DNA of 64,000 nt, from the NCBI GenBank assembly GCA_949987565.1, contig OX465107.1, positions 22,582,958 to 22,646,957 on the forward strand, in the 5' to 3' direction. The stretch comes from Luidia sarsii (lineage: Eukaryota > Echinodermata > Asteroidea > Paxillosida > Luidiidae). Both the position numbers and the translations under genes were made by a program. The notes under the pieces are model-generated. The model made no database searches, had not been told where the DNA came from, and saw only the letters and a program-made list of their open reading frames with translations. How positions within the stretch are numbered: position 1 is the first letter of the stretch; every line of letters starts with the position of its first letter. Positions 1 through 12,474 of the stretch are shown here, piece by piece.

Positions 1-437
1 ACAACAGGTGTCATCATCTTTTGGTTAGGCAGCTCAGCATCGGAGTGCCATTGTCAATATCCACAGCGACATGTTTGCAGAGTTGGCGCTATACAGATAG
101 GAAAACACAACACGAACAGCACAATGCACACAAGGGAGTAGTGGGGGCCCGTCGGTGTCATTTTGTAGATGAATCACGGGCGGGAAATGGATGAAACGCG
201 TTCTAATCACCAAACAAGCCGTCAAGCTTCTCGGAATGCGCTCTGTCATCATCATTTTGCTCAGATCAGTCGCAGCACGGGACAACAATAACCTCCCAAT
301 GGGCCCAAATGAAGGGGCTTGTTTCAGCGAGAGCCTTGCTTTATCCACAGCTGCGATGTGGATTTACAGTGTTCACCCTGGCAGCTCAAAGTCCAAGGAC
401 AAGGGTATCTCGACTTAGCGGCAATTCTAGGCCTAAA
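1..437. other. No feature seen
   Basis: Unique-looking sequence. The open frames here are short and lack any recognisable domain. I see no RNA gene or repeat. Confidence 0.5.
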
Positions 438-509
438 TAGAGAGAGGGTGACAGATGGGGAGAGGGAGAGAGGAGAGAGGGGGAGAGGGGGAGAGAGAGG
501 GGGAGAGAA

Positions 510-558
<49 letters not shown>

Positions 559-1014
559 AAGAGAGGGAGGGAGAGAGAGAAAGAGAGAGGGAGACGCAGA
601 GAGAGGGGGAGAGACAGAGAGAGGTGTGGGGAGATAGAGAGAGGGATGGGAAGGGATGGAGGAGAGAGAAATAGGGAAAGAGTGAGAGTTGGAGAGCAAG
701 AAGAAATCGAGAAGAATAGAGACGGAGAGAGAGAGACGGAGATAGAGAGAGAAGGGAATGAAGAGGGAGGGAGAGGGCGGGAAAGAGGGAAACAGTGATA
801 GTTAGAGAGAGAAAAAGAAATAGAGAAATAAGAGAGAGGGAGGCAGAGAGGGAGGGAGGATAGAGAGGGAGAGAAGGAGGGAAATAGTGAGAGTTAGAGA
901 GAGAGAGAGAAAGAAAGAGAGAGAGAGGCGGCACAGAAAGAGACAGACAGGGAAAGAGAAAGAAAGAAGACAGAAGACAGATAGATAGATATACACAGAC
1001 TGACAGACAGACAA
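438..1014 (+). repeat. Polypurine GA-rich simple repeat
   Basis: About 570 bases made almost only of G and A on the plus strand (GAGAGA, GGGAGA, AGAAAGAGA), ending in a GACA/GATA-rich edge. The long R/E/G frames on plus and S/L/P frames on minus are by-products of the repeat. A tract of this length could form triplex (H-) DNA. Confidence 0.9.
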
Positions 1015-2245
1015 GGAGAACGAGAGTAATGCAACGGGACCGCTGATGCAGCTCCTCGTCTCTCTGGCTACGTCCGTAAACGAAGTACAGGCAATGAATA
1101 ATGTCAATCTGCTTAGCATACAAACAAAGCAGACAATAGGGGGATGGAATTGGACGGGACACGCGACGGCACGTAATTTCATCAGCGCAAGCCCGGCGTG
1201 TTCAGCTCAGACAGGCCGTCGATTAAGGCACCAATTACGACTGGGTATACGAGGCTCTGATGGGACGGGCGAATAATTCTCTAAGATTCGAAGCGATGGG
1301 AATGGGCGTGTGGGTGTGGGTGGGGGGGGGGGGGGGTTGGAGAGAAATGGGCCCCGGCCCTCGGTGGAGTCTCGCCGGCTTTTTGCGAGGTGCCAAGGGG
1401 CAATCCCTTCACGTTCTCCTTTCATTTGGATTTCCCGTACAAAATAGGCACGTCACGAAGTGCTGTTTATCTCCAAAGACCTCAAATTTATTTAAACAAT
1501 GAACGGGGGGACGAGTTGTCAGTTGATGCCGTAGTGAGGTCCTTGGCGCCCTGTACAAAATGGCTGAGACTGCGGGTGGGGTGAGGGTAGTGCCCGGAAT
1601 CGGCAATCCATATCGGTGTGCTCAAGCGATGCTGACACGCTTGGAATTTCCGAGTATAAGATCTGCTTCACGATCCAGTGGTGCCTGGCATTGCGGGCTA
1701 TCGTCGAGAAAACCTCTCCTGGAGAAATGGTGTCAGTAAAGTGGGTTTCCAGGCTGGTTCTTCAAATTTCAATTTGATCAGCCGACTGCTGGGACTATTT
1801 CTCTCTATATATAAGACAATGTTTGCATTCACGGAAAGATTGAAGGAATAAATCAATCCAGATTTCGGATTGATAGCCCCGCACCGTTGTTCCTTTTCAT
1901 CTTGAAAAAAAAATTGGGGGAAATGATTTTCCCACGACGAAGCAATTCCCAAAGGGGATGGTGGATTAATATAGAGGGGAAGAGAGGGAGAGAAAAAAGT
2001 ATCAATCTGGGGATCTAGCCCGGGTTAAGTGTATATCTCATTAGGGCACAAGTGGACACCCGAGCTCGAATTAAGAGCAGATTGAAAGCCTCCCGTATTT
2101 TTTTCCAATTTTGGGCTACCTGTCGACCCAGAGGCATGGCCGAAGGGAAGCTCAGATAATGATACCCTAAACGGAGACAGGCCCAAGATTATTATTAGGC
2201 ATAGGCCCGCAGGAAGACTCTGTTTTGTAGCGGTTCGTTTGGAGG
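1015..2245. other. No gene seen; contains a 15-G run
   Basis: Nothing recognisable as coding. A run of 15 G lies at 1322-1336. The rest is unique-looking, with short AT-rich patches. Confidence 0.5.
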
Positions 2246-3050
2246 GGGAGTGGAGGGTAGAGTAGGGGTGGGAAGAAGGGAAGGAGTAAGACAGAGAAAG
2301 GAGGGAAGGAGGAAGAGAGAGGAGGGAAGGAGGAAGAGAGAGAGAGGAGGGAAGAAGGAAGAGAGAGGAGGGAAGGAGGAAGAGAGAGGAGGGAAGGAGG
2401 AAGAGAGAGAGAGGAGGGAAGAAGGAAGAGAGAGGAGGGAAGGTTGAAGAGAGAGGAGGGAAGGAGGAAGAGTGAGGAGAGAATGAGGAAGAGATAGAGG
2501 AGGGAAGGATGAAGAGAGTGGAGGGAAGGAGGAAGAGAGAGGAAGGAAGGATGAAGAGAGAGGAGGGAAGGAGGAAGAGAGAGAAGGGAAGGAGGAAGAG
2601 AGAGAGAGAAGGGAAAGAGGAAGAGAGAGGAGGGAAGGAGGAAGAGAGAGGGAAGGAGGAAGAGTGAGGAGGGAAGGAGGAAGAGAGAGGAAGGAAGGAT
2701 GGAGAGAGAGGAGGGAAGGAGGAAGAGAGAGAAGGGAAGGAGGAAGAGAGAGAGAAGGGAAAGAGGAAGAGAGAGGAGGGAAGGAGGAAGAGAGAGGGAA
2801 GGAGGAAGAGTGAGGAGGGAAGGAGGAAGAGAGAGGAGGGAAGGAGGAAGAGAGAGGAGGGAAGGAGGAAGAGTGAGGAGGGAAGGAGGAAGAGAGAGGA
2901 GAGAAGGAGGAAGAGAGAGAGGAGGGAAGGAGAAAGAGGGAGATGAGGAAAGGATGAAGAGACAGGAGGGAAGGAGGAAGAGAGAGAGGGCGAGAGAGAC
3001 AGAGACAGAGACAGAGAGACAGAACGAGGAGGGAAGGAAGATGAATGTAA
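2246..3050 (+). repeat. GA-rich minisatellite
   Basis: About 800 bases of purine-only sequence built from variants of GGAGGGAAGGAGGAAGAGA, with a basic period close to 21 bases and frequent insertions or losses of a GA step. A block near 2520-2680 recurs near 2690-2870, showing segmental duplication inside the array. The long serine/leucine/proline frame on minus is a by-product. Confidence 0.9.
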
Positions 3051-4854
3051 ATTGAAAACTTAATCTGTGCGAAGACCGAGGAACCCCCGACCCGCCCCTC
3101 CCCTTCCCCAACAGACAGAAGCCTCCCAATAGCAAGAGGAGGGTCTTAAGACGACTCGGAGAAAAAAAGGGAGGGATGAAATCCCAAACACATCCACAGC
3201 AATTTCCCTAAGAGCCGGGGAGAGTGGAATTGAATTCAACCCGCGAAATAATTCCGTTCCGCACCATTCACAGCGTGAGAGAGGAAGAAAAAAAAAAGTC
3301 AGAAGAAGGCTAACAGCTATACTGCACTTTAGCTGACACTCTTTGAAGTCCTGCTCAGATCCCCCCCGTACCTACCCGGCTTCAATGAAATCAGAGAGAC
3401 ACTTCTCACTCCCGCGCACTCCCTAACTGAATCGTCGACGACAGCATTCGACAAACCAACGAATAAAGGACGCTCATAGGTGTTTGAGCGGCCCATTCCA
3501 CTTTCAAAACAAAGCTGGTGCCAATACTATAAGCCCGGTCGCAAACGTCGGCGGTCGTGTATACCTGACTTTCCCACTCTGATCACATTAGAATGGCGGG
3601 GCGGGAAGAATTGCGCCTCTCCCTCCCCCCTCCCCTCCCTCCCAACCCTCTTCTCGGTCGCGACGCCAATAATATTTACGTTCCGGGAGAATCAAACGAA
3701 AGTGGCCGCGTAATCGGACGTGTCGTATAAGGGGGACGTCAAAAGGCGCGAGGCTTGCTACTCGGACGTAAAGAGGGAATAAGACGGAGCTCACACAGAG
3801 GGAGGCCAAATCTCACTGCATTCATATACACAATGGAAACGAGCATCCTTGTTTCTATTTTTTGAAATCCGGAGAAAAAAAATCAAAACCTCCGTCGAGC
3901 GGTAGTTGTGACAGCCAATTAGCCAGGAGCGACGCCTCCATGCATTCTATCCCTCTTTCGCTCACTCAAAAATAGTCGCAATCACATCCAATCTCAGCCG
4001 GTTGTATTTCAAGAAGGTGTATTTCAGGAAGGCGTCAGCAAAGACAATCATCATCATTTCTTTTCAATTGGCTCTTGCCCGGTATTTTTTTTTTTTTAAC
4101 TTGATGTTAACGATTACTGGCTGACTCTCGAGTTCTGCCGCTCATCAACCAGCCACGCTCTCTTATATATATATACACTAAGCTGCACACTGATCCCGTA
4201 ATCCGCCACCCCTGCATTCAATCCACACTATCGTGGGGCATCGATTATTATTTTTTGTCAGTCCCCGCGATTCCACGGGGGAAAAAAAACCTCCCAGACC
4301 TCCTCGAGATTCTTCCCATCTCGCCGAATGGTTCAACCGAGCAGATCTTGCCCACGCTACGAACCTATACTGTCAATACCGTTCGCCGAAAGAAATGCCT
4401 TTTCTATTTTTACACGAGTTTTTGAAAGAGCAAGGCGATCTCTTCGGGCTCTGCGTTGTGTGCGAAGAGTACAGGACAAGCCAGCTTCACTCAAAATTGT
4501 CGAATCAACGGCCAATCCTTCTCCCTTTACGTCTGTCTGTCTGTCTCTCTCTCTCTTTATCTTTTTTCGGAGAGAATTCATCTATGATAACTGGTCCCGA
4601 TCACCATGCATGAATATCTTGACTGCAGAAGTTTTGTATTGCTTTCCCAATGCAGTAATTATGTTACCGAACGCTATACAGCAGTGTCACTATTTCTTGA
4701 TCATTTTAAGACAAACCCAATGCCCCAGTTTCTTTTGGTTTTTTTTTTAGTGTATGTAGTGTGGCCCTCTCGTTGTCCTATAAGAAAATAACTCTTCACA
4801 ACATACACACATTTTTGCAAACCGCTTCCTGACTGAAATGACCCAAATGCAAAC
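3051..4854. other. No gene seen
   Basis: Unique-looking DNA with short homopolymers (A10 near 3289, T12 near 4087). The longest open frame (4233-4613) starts at a non-ATG codon and has no recognisable domain. Confidence 0.5.
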
Positions 4855-4985
4855 CTCATAAATTTAGAGGGCCTGACGTTTCGATCCTATAGCCGGACAT
4901 CTCTCTAAACCGTTTCGCCTTCGGGAGAGGTCCTGCTAGGATCGAAACGTCAGGCAATCGGGACCGATAACCCATAATTTATGAG
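4855..4985. mobile_element. Hammerhead-like retroelement end, inverted pair
   Basis: Two head-to-head copies of the GATCGAAACGTCAGGC motif: reverse complement at about 4872-4895 and forward at about 4930-4962. The flanks CTCATAAATT and AATTTATGAG are also inverted. The forward copy has a stem GGTCC/GGATC with loop TGCTA followed by GAAAC-GTC, as in the family copies at 40839, 47757 and 55224. No coding part is present. Penelope-like elements are a known source of short ends carrying hammerhead motifs and inverted 5' pieces; assignment to them here is inference. Confidence 0.55.
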
Positions 4986-5241
4986 AAAAGAACTCAGAGA
5001 GGGTAATATTCCAAAGAACAAAGTGACTTGGCTGTCAGTCAACGCAAACAAATTATTAGCGGTACATGGCCACTACATCGAGCGGAACGAACGAGGGTGC
5101 ACATGAATAGAGAAGGAGGGAGTTTCTAATAATAGGCCTAATATGGTTTTGCAAATCATATACAGTGTACAGGACAACGCGGGCAATACAGAAATCCCTG
5201 ATCCCTTACATTGCGTGTTAACTTGATTTCTACCAACTAAA

Positions 5242-5388
5242 TAAGTGTGTGGGAGGTTTACGGTGACACCATGTGTATATATTTTTTTGAGAGGGAGCGT
5301 GGCTCTGAAAAGAGCCTGCTCTTTTCTGAGCCACGCTCCCTCACAAAAGATGTATTTTACACGATGTCACCGCAAACCTTCCACTCGG
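5242..5388. mobile_element. Fold-back inverted repeat
   Basis: Two arms of about 70 bases are almost exact reverse complements around a very short centre near 5315. The inner 25 bases of each arm (GAGGGAGCGTGGCTC... and its complement) differ at a single position. The outer parts (GGTTTACGGTGACACC and GGTGACATCGTG in inverted form) are more diverged. It looks like a snap-back MITE. No open frame is present. Confidence 0.7.
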
Positions 5389-5780
5389 TACTTCCACCAT
5401 GCAAACCTTCAAATCTTATCTAAAAAAAAGTGCTTGGGAATCGCTTTTGTAGACAAGTGTTCGTAATACCTTTTCCCTCAAGTGAATTACCGAACTTCAT
5501 GAGTTCAACGTATAAAGATCGTATACTTGAGTCGGACAGGATGGTAAATATAGTTACGACATCCTTGAGGCAAATTTTTGTGTTCTTCAAGATTAATGGC
5601 AAGGACGGCTTCAAGGCTTGAGCTCCTGAAATAGCAACCACCGACGTATATATATACTCAACGGATAAACATCTTGGTCGTTAAACAAGTTAGGCTGAAA
5701 GGCTTCAGCGATTCCCTCCGTTATGAAAGGACATTGAAATGAAATTATATAGTACTGTTAGCAGATCGAGGTAAACATAC
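5389..5780. other. No feature seen
   Basis: About 390 bases without recognisable coding or repeat structure. Confidence 0.4.
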
Positions 5781-6080
5781 CTTGTAAAAACGGTGCACAC
5801 ATCATGCACATGGATGAAGTATTTTGAGGCACATTGTGCACGAAACATGCGCACGATGTGATGCTCACTTTCACTCCATGTGCTTGAGGTACAGTAAATA
5901 GGGAGATGTTCTTGTACAGAAGCACTTCATGCACCTCATCAGACTTTTGCGAAGGTGATTATAATGCCACATGTGCATGAGCTAAAGTATTTCATGTGCA
6001 TGAAGTACAGTAGGTGCCTCAAGTGTTCATGATTCTGGGACAAATATGTGCCATTGTAGAAGTGCATGAGGTGCAATGGC
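5781..6080 (-). mobile_element. TGCATGA-rich MITE, copy 1
   Basis: The reverse complement matches 36645-36958 over nearly its full length. Shared landmarks include GGTGCACACATCATGCACATG, CTTTCACTCCATGTGCTTGAGGTACAGTAAATAGGGAGATG and GATTCTGGGACAAATATGTGCC in shortened form. The 5781 end (TTGTAAAAACGGTGC) matches the right terminus of copy 2. The other terminus has decayed, so the exact end is uncertain. Confidence 0.75.
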
Positions 6081-7110
6081 AATGTTCGGTTGCAAAAGGC
6101 GGAAAGTCTGCCATTCGCGCGTGTACATTTTCCATCCGAAAATTGCTCCCGTTTCAATCTCTATAGAGGAACAGCTAATGCCAGCATAATTCAAAATGGC
6201 GATTGGCTTAACCCCCGCCTATAGCGGATGGGCCCCAGTATTCTAAGGGCGGGACAGTCACGTTCCGTTGTGGGTGTAGTGGCCGGGTCGTCGCGTTGAC
6301 TTACAGTGCCTGTTCCCCGTTCCCCCCTTGACAATTATTGCACATCGGGGGGCGGCTGCTCTTTTCGTGACTCGAATCTTTGTGCCAGCCGGTCTGATCC
6401 GGCATGGAGCTCATTATCAACGCACAAGGCGGCCTCTTATACAAGCTTTCCTCCGACCCCCCCCCCCTCCTCCTCCTCCTCTCCCAAGACACCTCACCAC
6501 ATGTTTCCGCTCTCCCGTTCGAATACGAGATTCTAGCGATTCGTGCGCCCAGGTGGGAAGTCGTTTGCATAATTAGAATACATTAGCATAATAGCAGTCA
6601 TTGCATTGTTTCGCCGCGGGCGTGCGGCGGGGGGGGGATGGAATCGTGCCGTCGTGAACGACTCTAATAAGGACATCCTGGTTGAAAGATTTGATGCAGC
6701 CTCGGTATAGAATTGCAATCAACTTAGTGAAAAAAAGAAAGTTATCTCAGGTGGTAATAATACGATCATCACGGAGGGAATCTGCAAGACACGGCAGTGA
6801 GTTTTGAGTGAGAATTAAAAGCCCAAATATTAAAATGAACGTCTTTGATCAAAGAACGACTTCGCCTCAAACCTATGTAGGATAAAAAAAAACTCACCGA
6901 TGTTATTCCGTTCTGCAACCTTTTGACCAGCTTAGTTATAAGCGTTGTGTAACTTACAAAATAAAACACACTGGGAAAATATTTGGGTTTAGACGAGCCG
7001 GCGCCAGTGGTTTCTAGCGCCTTGTGTTGTGCGGACTCTTCCTCTGCCGCCTGCTTCCATTAGGAAATCGAGCTAGCGGCTAAGTCTCAACAAGAGCAAT
7101 GCCCCCTAGC
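6081..7110. other. No gene seen
   Basis: Unique-looking sequence with short C or G runs (9 C near 6460, 8 G near 6630). No domain-bearing frame. Confidence 0.45.
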
Positions 7111-7612
7111 CAAAAACAAACCTTGCCACCACCTCCCTCCCCTGCCTCTTCCCCTCCCTCTCTCCGTCCCTCTCTCCCTGCCTCTCCCCCGCCTCTCCCT
7201 CTCCCTCTCCCTCTCCCTCTCCCTCTCCCTGCACCCACCTCTTCTTTCCTTTCCCTCTCTCCTTCTCTTCCTCCCTCCCCTCCCCCCTCTCCCTCTCCCT
7301 CTCCCTGCCCCTACCTCTTCTTTACCTTTCTCTCTATCTCTCTCCCTCTCTTCCTCCCTCTCCTCATCCCTCCCCCTCTCCCTCCATGTCCCTCTCCCCC
7401 TCCCTCTCCCCTCCCTCTCCCGCTCCCTATCCCCCTCCCTCTCCCCTGTGTCTCCCTCTCCCTCTCCCTGCCCCTACCTCTTCCCCTACCTTATCCTCTC
7501 TCTCTGTCTCTCCCTCCCTCTCCCTCCATCTCCTTCCCCCTCCGTCTTCCCCTGCCTTTCCCTCTGCCTCTCCCCCTGCCTCTCCCCCTCCCTCTCCCCT
7601 CCTCCTCCCTCA
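7111..7612 (+). repeat. Polypyrimidine CCCTCT-rich repeat
   Basis: About 500 bases of C and T on the plus strand, mostly CCCTCT hexamers with CTCC and CCTG variants. A sub-block with CCCTGCCCCTACCTCTTC recurs near 7305 and 7470. The Pro/Ser/Leu frames are by-products. This tract has the opposite strand polarity to the GA tracts at 438 and 2246. Confidence 0.9.
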
Positions 7613-8798
7613 AAAGGTACGCGCGTTTCTAGTTGACGAATTTCAACTTCGCCTGGGATCGACAGAGTAAGACGGGCAAAACTAAAGAAAGAACCCGAGG
7701 GTGGCTTGTAAACCATACCACCTGTGGGATTTCCTGCAGACCATTAAGGATTCCGTGCCCGTTTTAATCTGGCACGCCGAAGGATCTGAGGTCGGCTTTC
7801 GGGCTGGTTTGCACCGGTCCCAAAGAAGAAGAAGAAGACGAAGAAAAAAGATCCAACCAGCACACGGTCACAGAACTAGGGTGGCGGCTGGTGGGGAGAA
7901 TGGGAGAGACACGGTGAGGGAATTCTATTTGCACGCAGAGCGGAGACCGTGGACCTCTCTCTCGACGCGAGGCGAGGCTGGAGAGATGCTTGCACTCATC
8001 AGAATGCACAGACACGTAGATACATATTTGCCCGGGATGAACCGCATGAACACCGATATGAAAAAAAAAAGGTCGACGACCAAATTTGAAATCCTCCCTC
8101 CCTCACTCCCTCCCTCCCTCCCTCTCCCTCCCCCCTCCCTTCCGAAAGATAAACACGACTGGCTCTAAAACAAGAAACGTTCCAGCGCAAGGTTTGTAAT
8201 TAATTTTTACAGACAGATAGTATTCGGGGGGAAAAGGGACGAAGGATTGAAATGAATAAATCCGATACGGTAATTGAAAACTGATACTTGTTTAACACGA
8301 GAACGTTGACGACTGTTTCGTCCATCATTTACATCTTTTTTTATGACCTGATGTAAATTCAGCCCCAGGTTAAAATAACGCACGGTAAATCGCATTGATG
8401 TTACCAAACGATATTTCTTACAGTGATGTTCTTGTTTGGGTCACTGATAGGGACACCAAATGATTCGCGAAAACCAAGTAACAAATGTGCGTATACCGAT
8501 GGTACGAGTCTGGATGCCGCTCGTTGTACGTGGGAGTTGATGTACAATGATTATGGAAAAGGGTTGAGGTCGGGACGGACACATAACCCTTCAGGTAAAC
8601 ATACTCCGCTATTTGTGGCGGCATTATTACAGCCGGGACGACCTCATCTTCGCGGAATGAACGCACTATACCTGTGCCGTATACAAAGAAATGAACCGAC
8701 CTTGGATGGAGATTAACATGTAACCAAAAAAGAGAGAGACAGAAAAACGGTGGAGTTAGAGGGAGAGAGAAGAGAGACAGACAAGTGATCCGCATAGC
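7613..8798. other. No gene seen; small CT tract
   Basis: A CCCT-rich stretch lies at 8093-8145 and a short GAA run near 7826. No other structure recognised. Confidence 0.45.
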
Positions 8799-8842
8799 GT
8801 GAGAGGGAGGGGAGACAGAGATAGCGAGAGAGAGAGAGATGC

Positions 8843-9100
8843 AGGGAGACATACAGAGACACAGACAGACATACAGAGACACAGACAGACATACAGAGAC
8901 ACAGAAAGACATACAGAGACACAGACAGACATACAGAGACACAGACAGACATACAGAGACACAGACAGACATACAGAGACACAGACAGACATACAGAGAC
9001 ACAGACAGACATACAGAGACACAGACAGACATACAGAGACGCAGACAGACATACAGAGACACAGACAGACATACAGAGACACAGACAGACATACAGAGAG
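8843..9100 (+). repeat. 20-bp tandem array
   Basis: About 12-13 head-to-tail copies of a 20-base unit, agacagacatacagagacac, with only a few single-base variants. Because 20 is not a multiple of 3, each strand cycles through all frames with a 60-base coding period, which gives the [10 protein letters not shown] type peptides on plus and C-V-S-V-C-L-type peptides on minus. There is no sign these are translated. Confidence 0.93.
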
Positions 9101-9110
9101 CACAGACACA

Positions 9111-11615
9111 TTGACACCGAGGCATACACAGATAGAAAGAGAGAGAGAGCCCATGGAAGATCTAGACACAGGCAACGCGCTGGTTACCAACTGGGCACAG
9201 GAATCCAGGCTATCCATTGATATTTTTGCGTGTAGGATTGGTGTGGCTCCCATCCCCTACGCCGCCAACGATTGTGCCTCCGAGGGAAAGGCTCCATCTA
9301 CCTTCTCGATACGTCGAGCGCGTAGAAGGAAAAGGGGAAAGGGGAAATAAGACAGCAGAAGGCGACGCACGAACCCTTCTGAACAAAAGCCCGAATCTTT
9401 CACCCAAGGCGGAGACGCCGTAAGGGCAGCCGGATATGAGGGCCTGATGGTCAGGTAGGTCTATGATATATAACGGGAGCGAAGGACCGGCCACTGAGAT
9501 TTGATTCGAAGGTGATGAAAAGCAGACGAATTTATTATGAACAAACGTTAGACAGATATTGGTGGAAAAAGTTGGGCTTACATATAACAAGAAACGATTT
9601 GCTTTCAAAATTCACGGCAGAGTTGGGATAGCCTATTTTGTTCTGCTAAAAAAAAAAGAGTCGCCAACGATTAGACGCTGATCGTGTCTTGAAAACATGC
9701 ATTCCACATGGTAATTGAAATGCCTGGCTATAGCTATCGGGAGTTAGTTTGTGTTCGTTTTGGTTCCCTGGCCGGCGACATCAAGTTGTCCTACTTGCAC
9801 ATGGCTGCTATATATACACGGCGAGTGCATATTATATCTTATGCAGGGCCGGCTGTATAGCGGACGGACAAACAGCAGGCGAGCCAGAGCATGGTTCGCC
9901 AGTACGATGCGGTACACGTCCGGGTCACGAAACGTTTTTTTCAATCACGCGGGATCAAATTACGCCGAATAGTGTAATACTAAGAGGGTGGATGGTGGCG
10001 CATTTCGTAGATTAATATTGCAGATTCGATTCACTGTTGAATGCATGGCGTGGAGGATAGGGATACTGAGAGAGATGCGTGCAAATGGAAACCTTAATTA
10101 ATGAGCACTGCATGCAATTCGAAACCCTCTTTAAATGTCAAAATATAGATGTGTATATAGGTAACGAGAGTCGGCACACGGTATATGCATCTGGTACGGT
10201 CTTCATTGCCTCGATACGAAACGACTATGGCTCCTTTGACGCTGTCCAGTTACGTCACGGGCTCGTGCTCACGGAATGGAGTGAGCCTGATGCCCAGTGT
10301 TCAGCAATGGTCAACTGAAGGTAGAATGTTTTGAGCACCCGACTGCTGCGACGAGTTTTTGCTGGTAGCCTACCGTATACGGGCAGTTTTCCGGACAATT
10401 AGAAGCGTTGCACGTGGCACGAGGCAGCCATCTTTTTTGTCTTTTCCCCTTCAAAGCAGCGTCAACAAAACCCAGGCTGTGCAGTCTGGTAACCGGTTTT
10501 TTTGCAACGCGCCTTGTGGAAACAAAGGCCCCTGGTTGGCTCCGGCTAACATCAACACACAGCCTTTGACCCATCGTTTCGAAATGCAAATTCTTTTTGC
10601 GCTAGAAAGCACTGCCTCGATTTAAAAAAAAAATAGTAAAAGGTAATTTCGGGCACTGTGTGGCGGACGCATAAGATGTCCCTGAGCCCGTCCCGAGCAG
10701 TGTTAGCGAATTGCAACGTAGTGGAAGTAACCCTCTGATTACCAATTCGACAAAGATGGATGCACAGCTCAAAACAGACCAGCATATAATACAACAACGG
10801 GAAGTTGTAAAACTGTATGCGACAATACGGTATACAAAACACGGTTGCACGCACATCAATGGCGGAGCAAGATGGCCACATCAGCCACCGGTGCGAATCT
10901 GCGATGACAGAAAGAAGGTCCGCTCCGCATCGCAACGGACCGATGCGTGAACGGAAGTCCGTATCGGCGGTGGTTTTACCCGGCTTCTCGAACGCCAGTC
11001 AAGCAGCCCATGATATGCCAGCGTTCGTTCCATTCCTTTATTCATGGAGACAACCCGATTGCGTATAGGACTATCTGGCTGAACGCCATCCCAGCGGTAT
11101 ACTGTGTCAACAAATAAGCCTTGCGAAAACCAACTGCGCGGAAGGTATCAACGCAAAGTGACTCGCTGCCAGCTAGCTATAGCTAGAGAAGAACGGTGTT
11201 TCGCCAATAACTCTGGCGGTCTCTGAAGGCTTGGTCGACCACGGCACCACCCCCTCATCCTTCCCTCCCCTTCCCTAGGGGTTTGAAGGTCGAGCAAGTC
11301 ATCGTCTGACAACTGACATGTGCCACGATGTGATGCTTGCTAGCTGCTTAAAACGTTCTGAGAACCACGAGGGATGGGTCTCATTAGATTCTGGGACAAT
11401 CTGGTGACTAAGCTATACAATCATCCCTGCAATCTATACAGGTTCATAATGACAAAACGGACCGAGGGGCGTTTGAATTGAGCGATTAAAGAGAGCAGCA
11501 TTCGCCTGAAATATCCTGCAGGAAATCTGTCCCGCCTCCCAAACAGACACTTATCTTACCCGTCTTGAGGTATGGAACTATTCAGAAACTAGTCCCCGTA
11601 AACTGCCATCCGTTC
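9111..11615. other. No gene seen
   Basis: 2.5 kb of unique-looking DNA. Open frames are all below about 130 codons and show no domain. Confidence 0.45.
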
Positions 11616-11675
11616 CTTTGACCAAGGTCCTGTTAGGTTGGAAACTTCAGTAACCAGTTTGCAACGTTTTGCTCT
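11616..11675 (+). mobile_element. Degraded hammerhead-like retroelement end
   Basis: CTTTGACCAAGGTCCTGTTAGG is followed by a diverged GAAACTTCAG and then CAGTTTGCAACGTTTT. This is the same order as in the intact copies (core, then AGTAAGCAGTTTGCAACATTTTT). The TTTACATTTTGG section between them is missing. Confidence 0.45.
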
Positions 11676-12267
11676 TTGCTTGATCAACAATTAAAGTCTT
11701 GGTGTTTTTTCTTCTTTTCATTCAAACAAGCCAAGCTCTCCTCTTGTAGAATATGTCTGCAGAATCACATCGACGGCATCAGTTGAAGACGGATCCCCAT
11801 CTGAGAGAGATCTGTGAGGAACATTTCTGACACGGCCGAGGTCTCAAACTGCTGAACATTGGTTTCCCTCTTCGGTTGCGCAAAAAAAAAAACGAGTCGC
11901 ATCACGTGCCGGGTAAACTTGCCACCCGATGTATAATATTAATGCCGATGGATAACTTATACCAATCGTATCGACGGATTGCCCGCATATGGGCTGGTCT
12001 GATTCGCCTTGCCTTGTTTGCATGAATCTGATATTCCGATACGGGATGGTGGGAATACTGGATTACTCGGACGAAATAGAAAACGTTCGGATAGTTTTCG
12101 CGTCTCTACTTTGGTGTTTGCGGTAAAACTATCCGACGACTGTCTTGTAACAAACACAAGATGACACCAATAACGACGAGCAACAGGCAGCAAATCAACG
12201 AATTTTGCGTCAAAATACAGCATCAGTATTGGCCTCAATCGAAACAACTCCAAGGGAAAGGTAACTA
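11676..12267. other. No feature seen
   Basis: Unique-looking DNA with no recognisable gene or repeat. Confidence 0.4.
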
Positions 12268-12350
12268 TGTGACCTGACCAAGATTTGAACTACGAGCGCT
12301 TTAAAACAGGAGCTGTTCCTGAGGACAACCCCCTTAGCAAACGACAATGT
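12268..12350 (-). mobile_element. tRNA-like sequence, possible SINE head
   Basis: Read on minus, TTGCTAAGGGGG resembles an RNA polymerase III A box. About 45 bases later AGTTCAAATC resembles a B box. CAGGAACAGCTCCTG between them can form an anticodon-like hairpin. The acceptor stem does not close, so this is a tRNA-derived relic at best. It may instead be chance similarity. Confidence 0.35.
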
Positions 12351-12474
12351 GTGCATACTATAGGCTCCCCAATAATGAACAATATAATGTATATAATTGG
12401 GGATAGGAGTATGGCTATACATGTAAGCAAATTATAGGGAAGCCTTCTGATACCAATTTCATGGCGCTGCTTAA

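Noticed and set aside
386..1162. 258-codon Ser/Leu/Pro frame on minus and Glu/Arg frames on plus
   Set aside because: Entirely explained by the GA/CT simple repeat at 438-1014.
2167..3135. 322-codon minus frame
   Set aside because: Lies over the GA minisatellite; low-complexity translation with no independent support.
4541..4562. CTGTCTGTCTGTCTCTCTC run as a pyrimidine tract of an exon acceptor
   Set aside because: No AG-exon-GT structure with a plausible frame follows.
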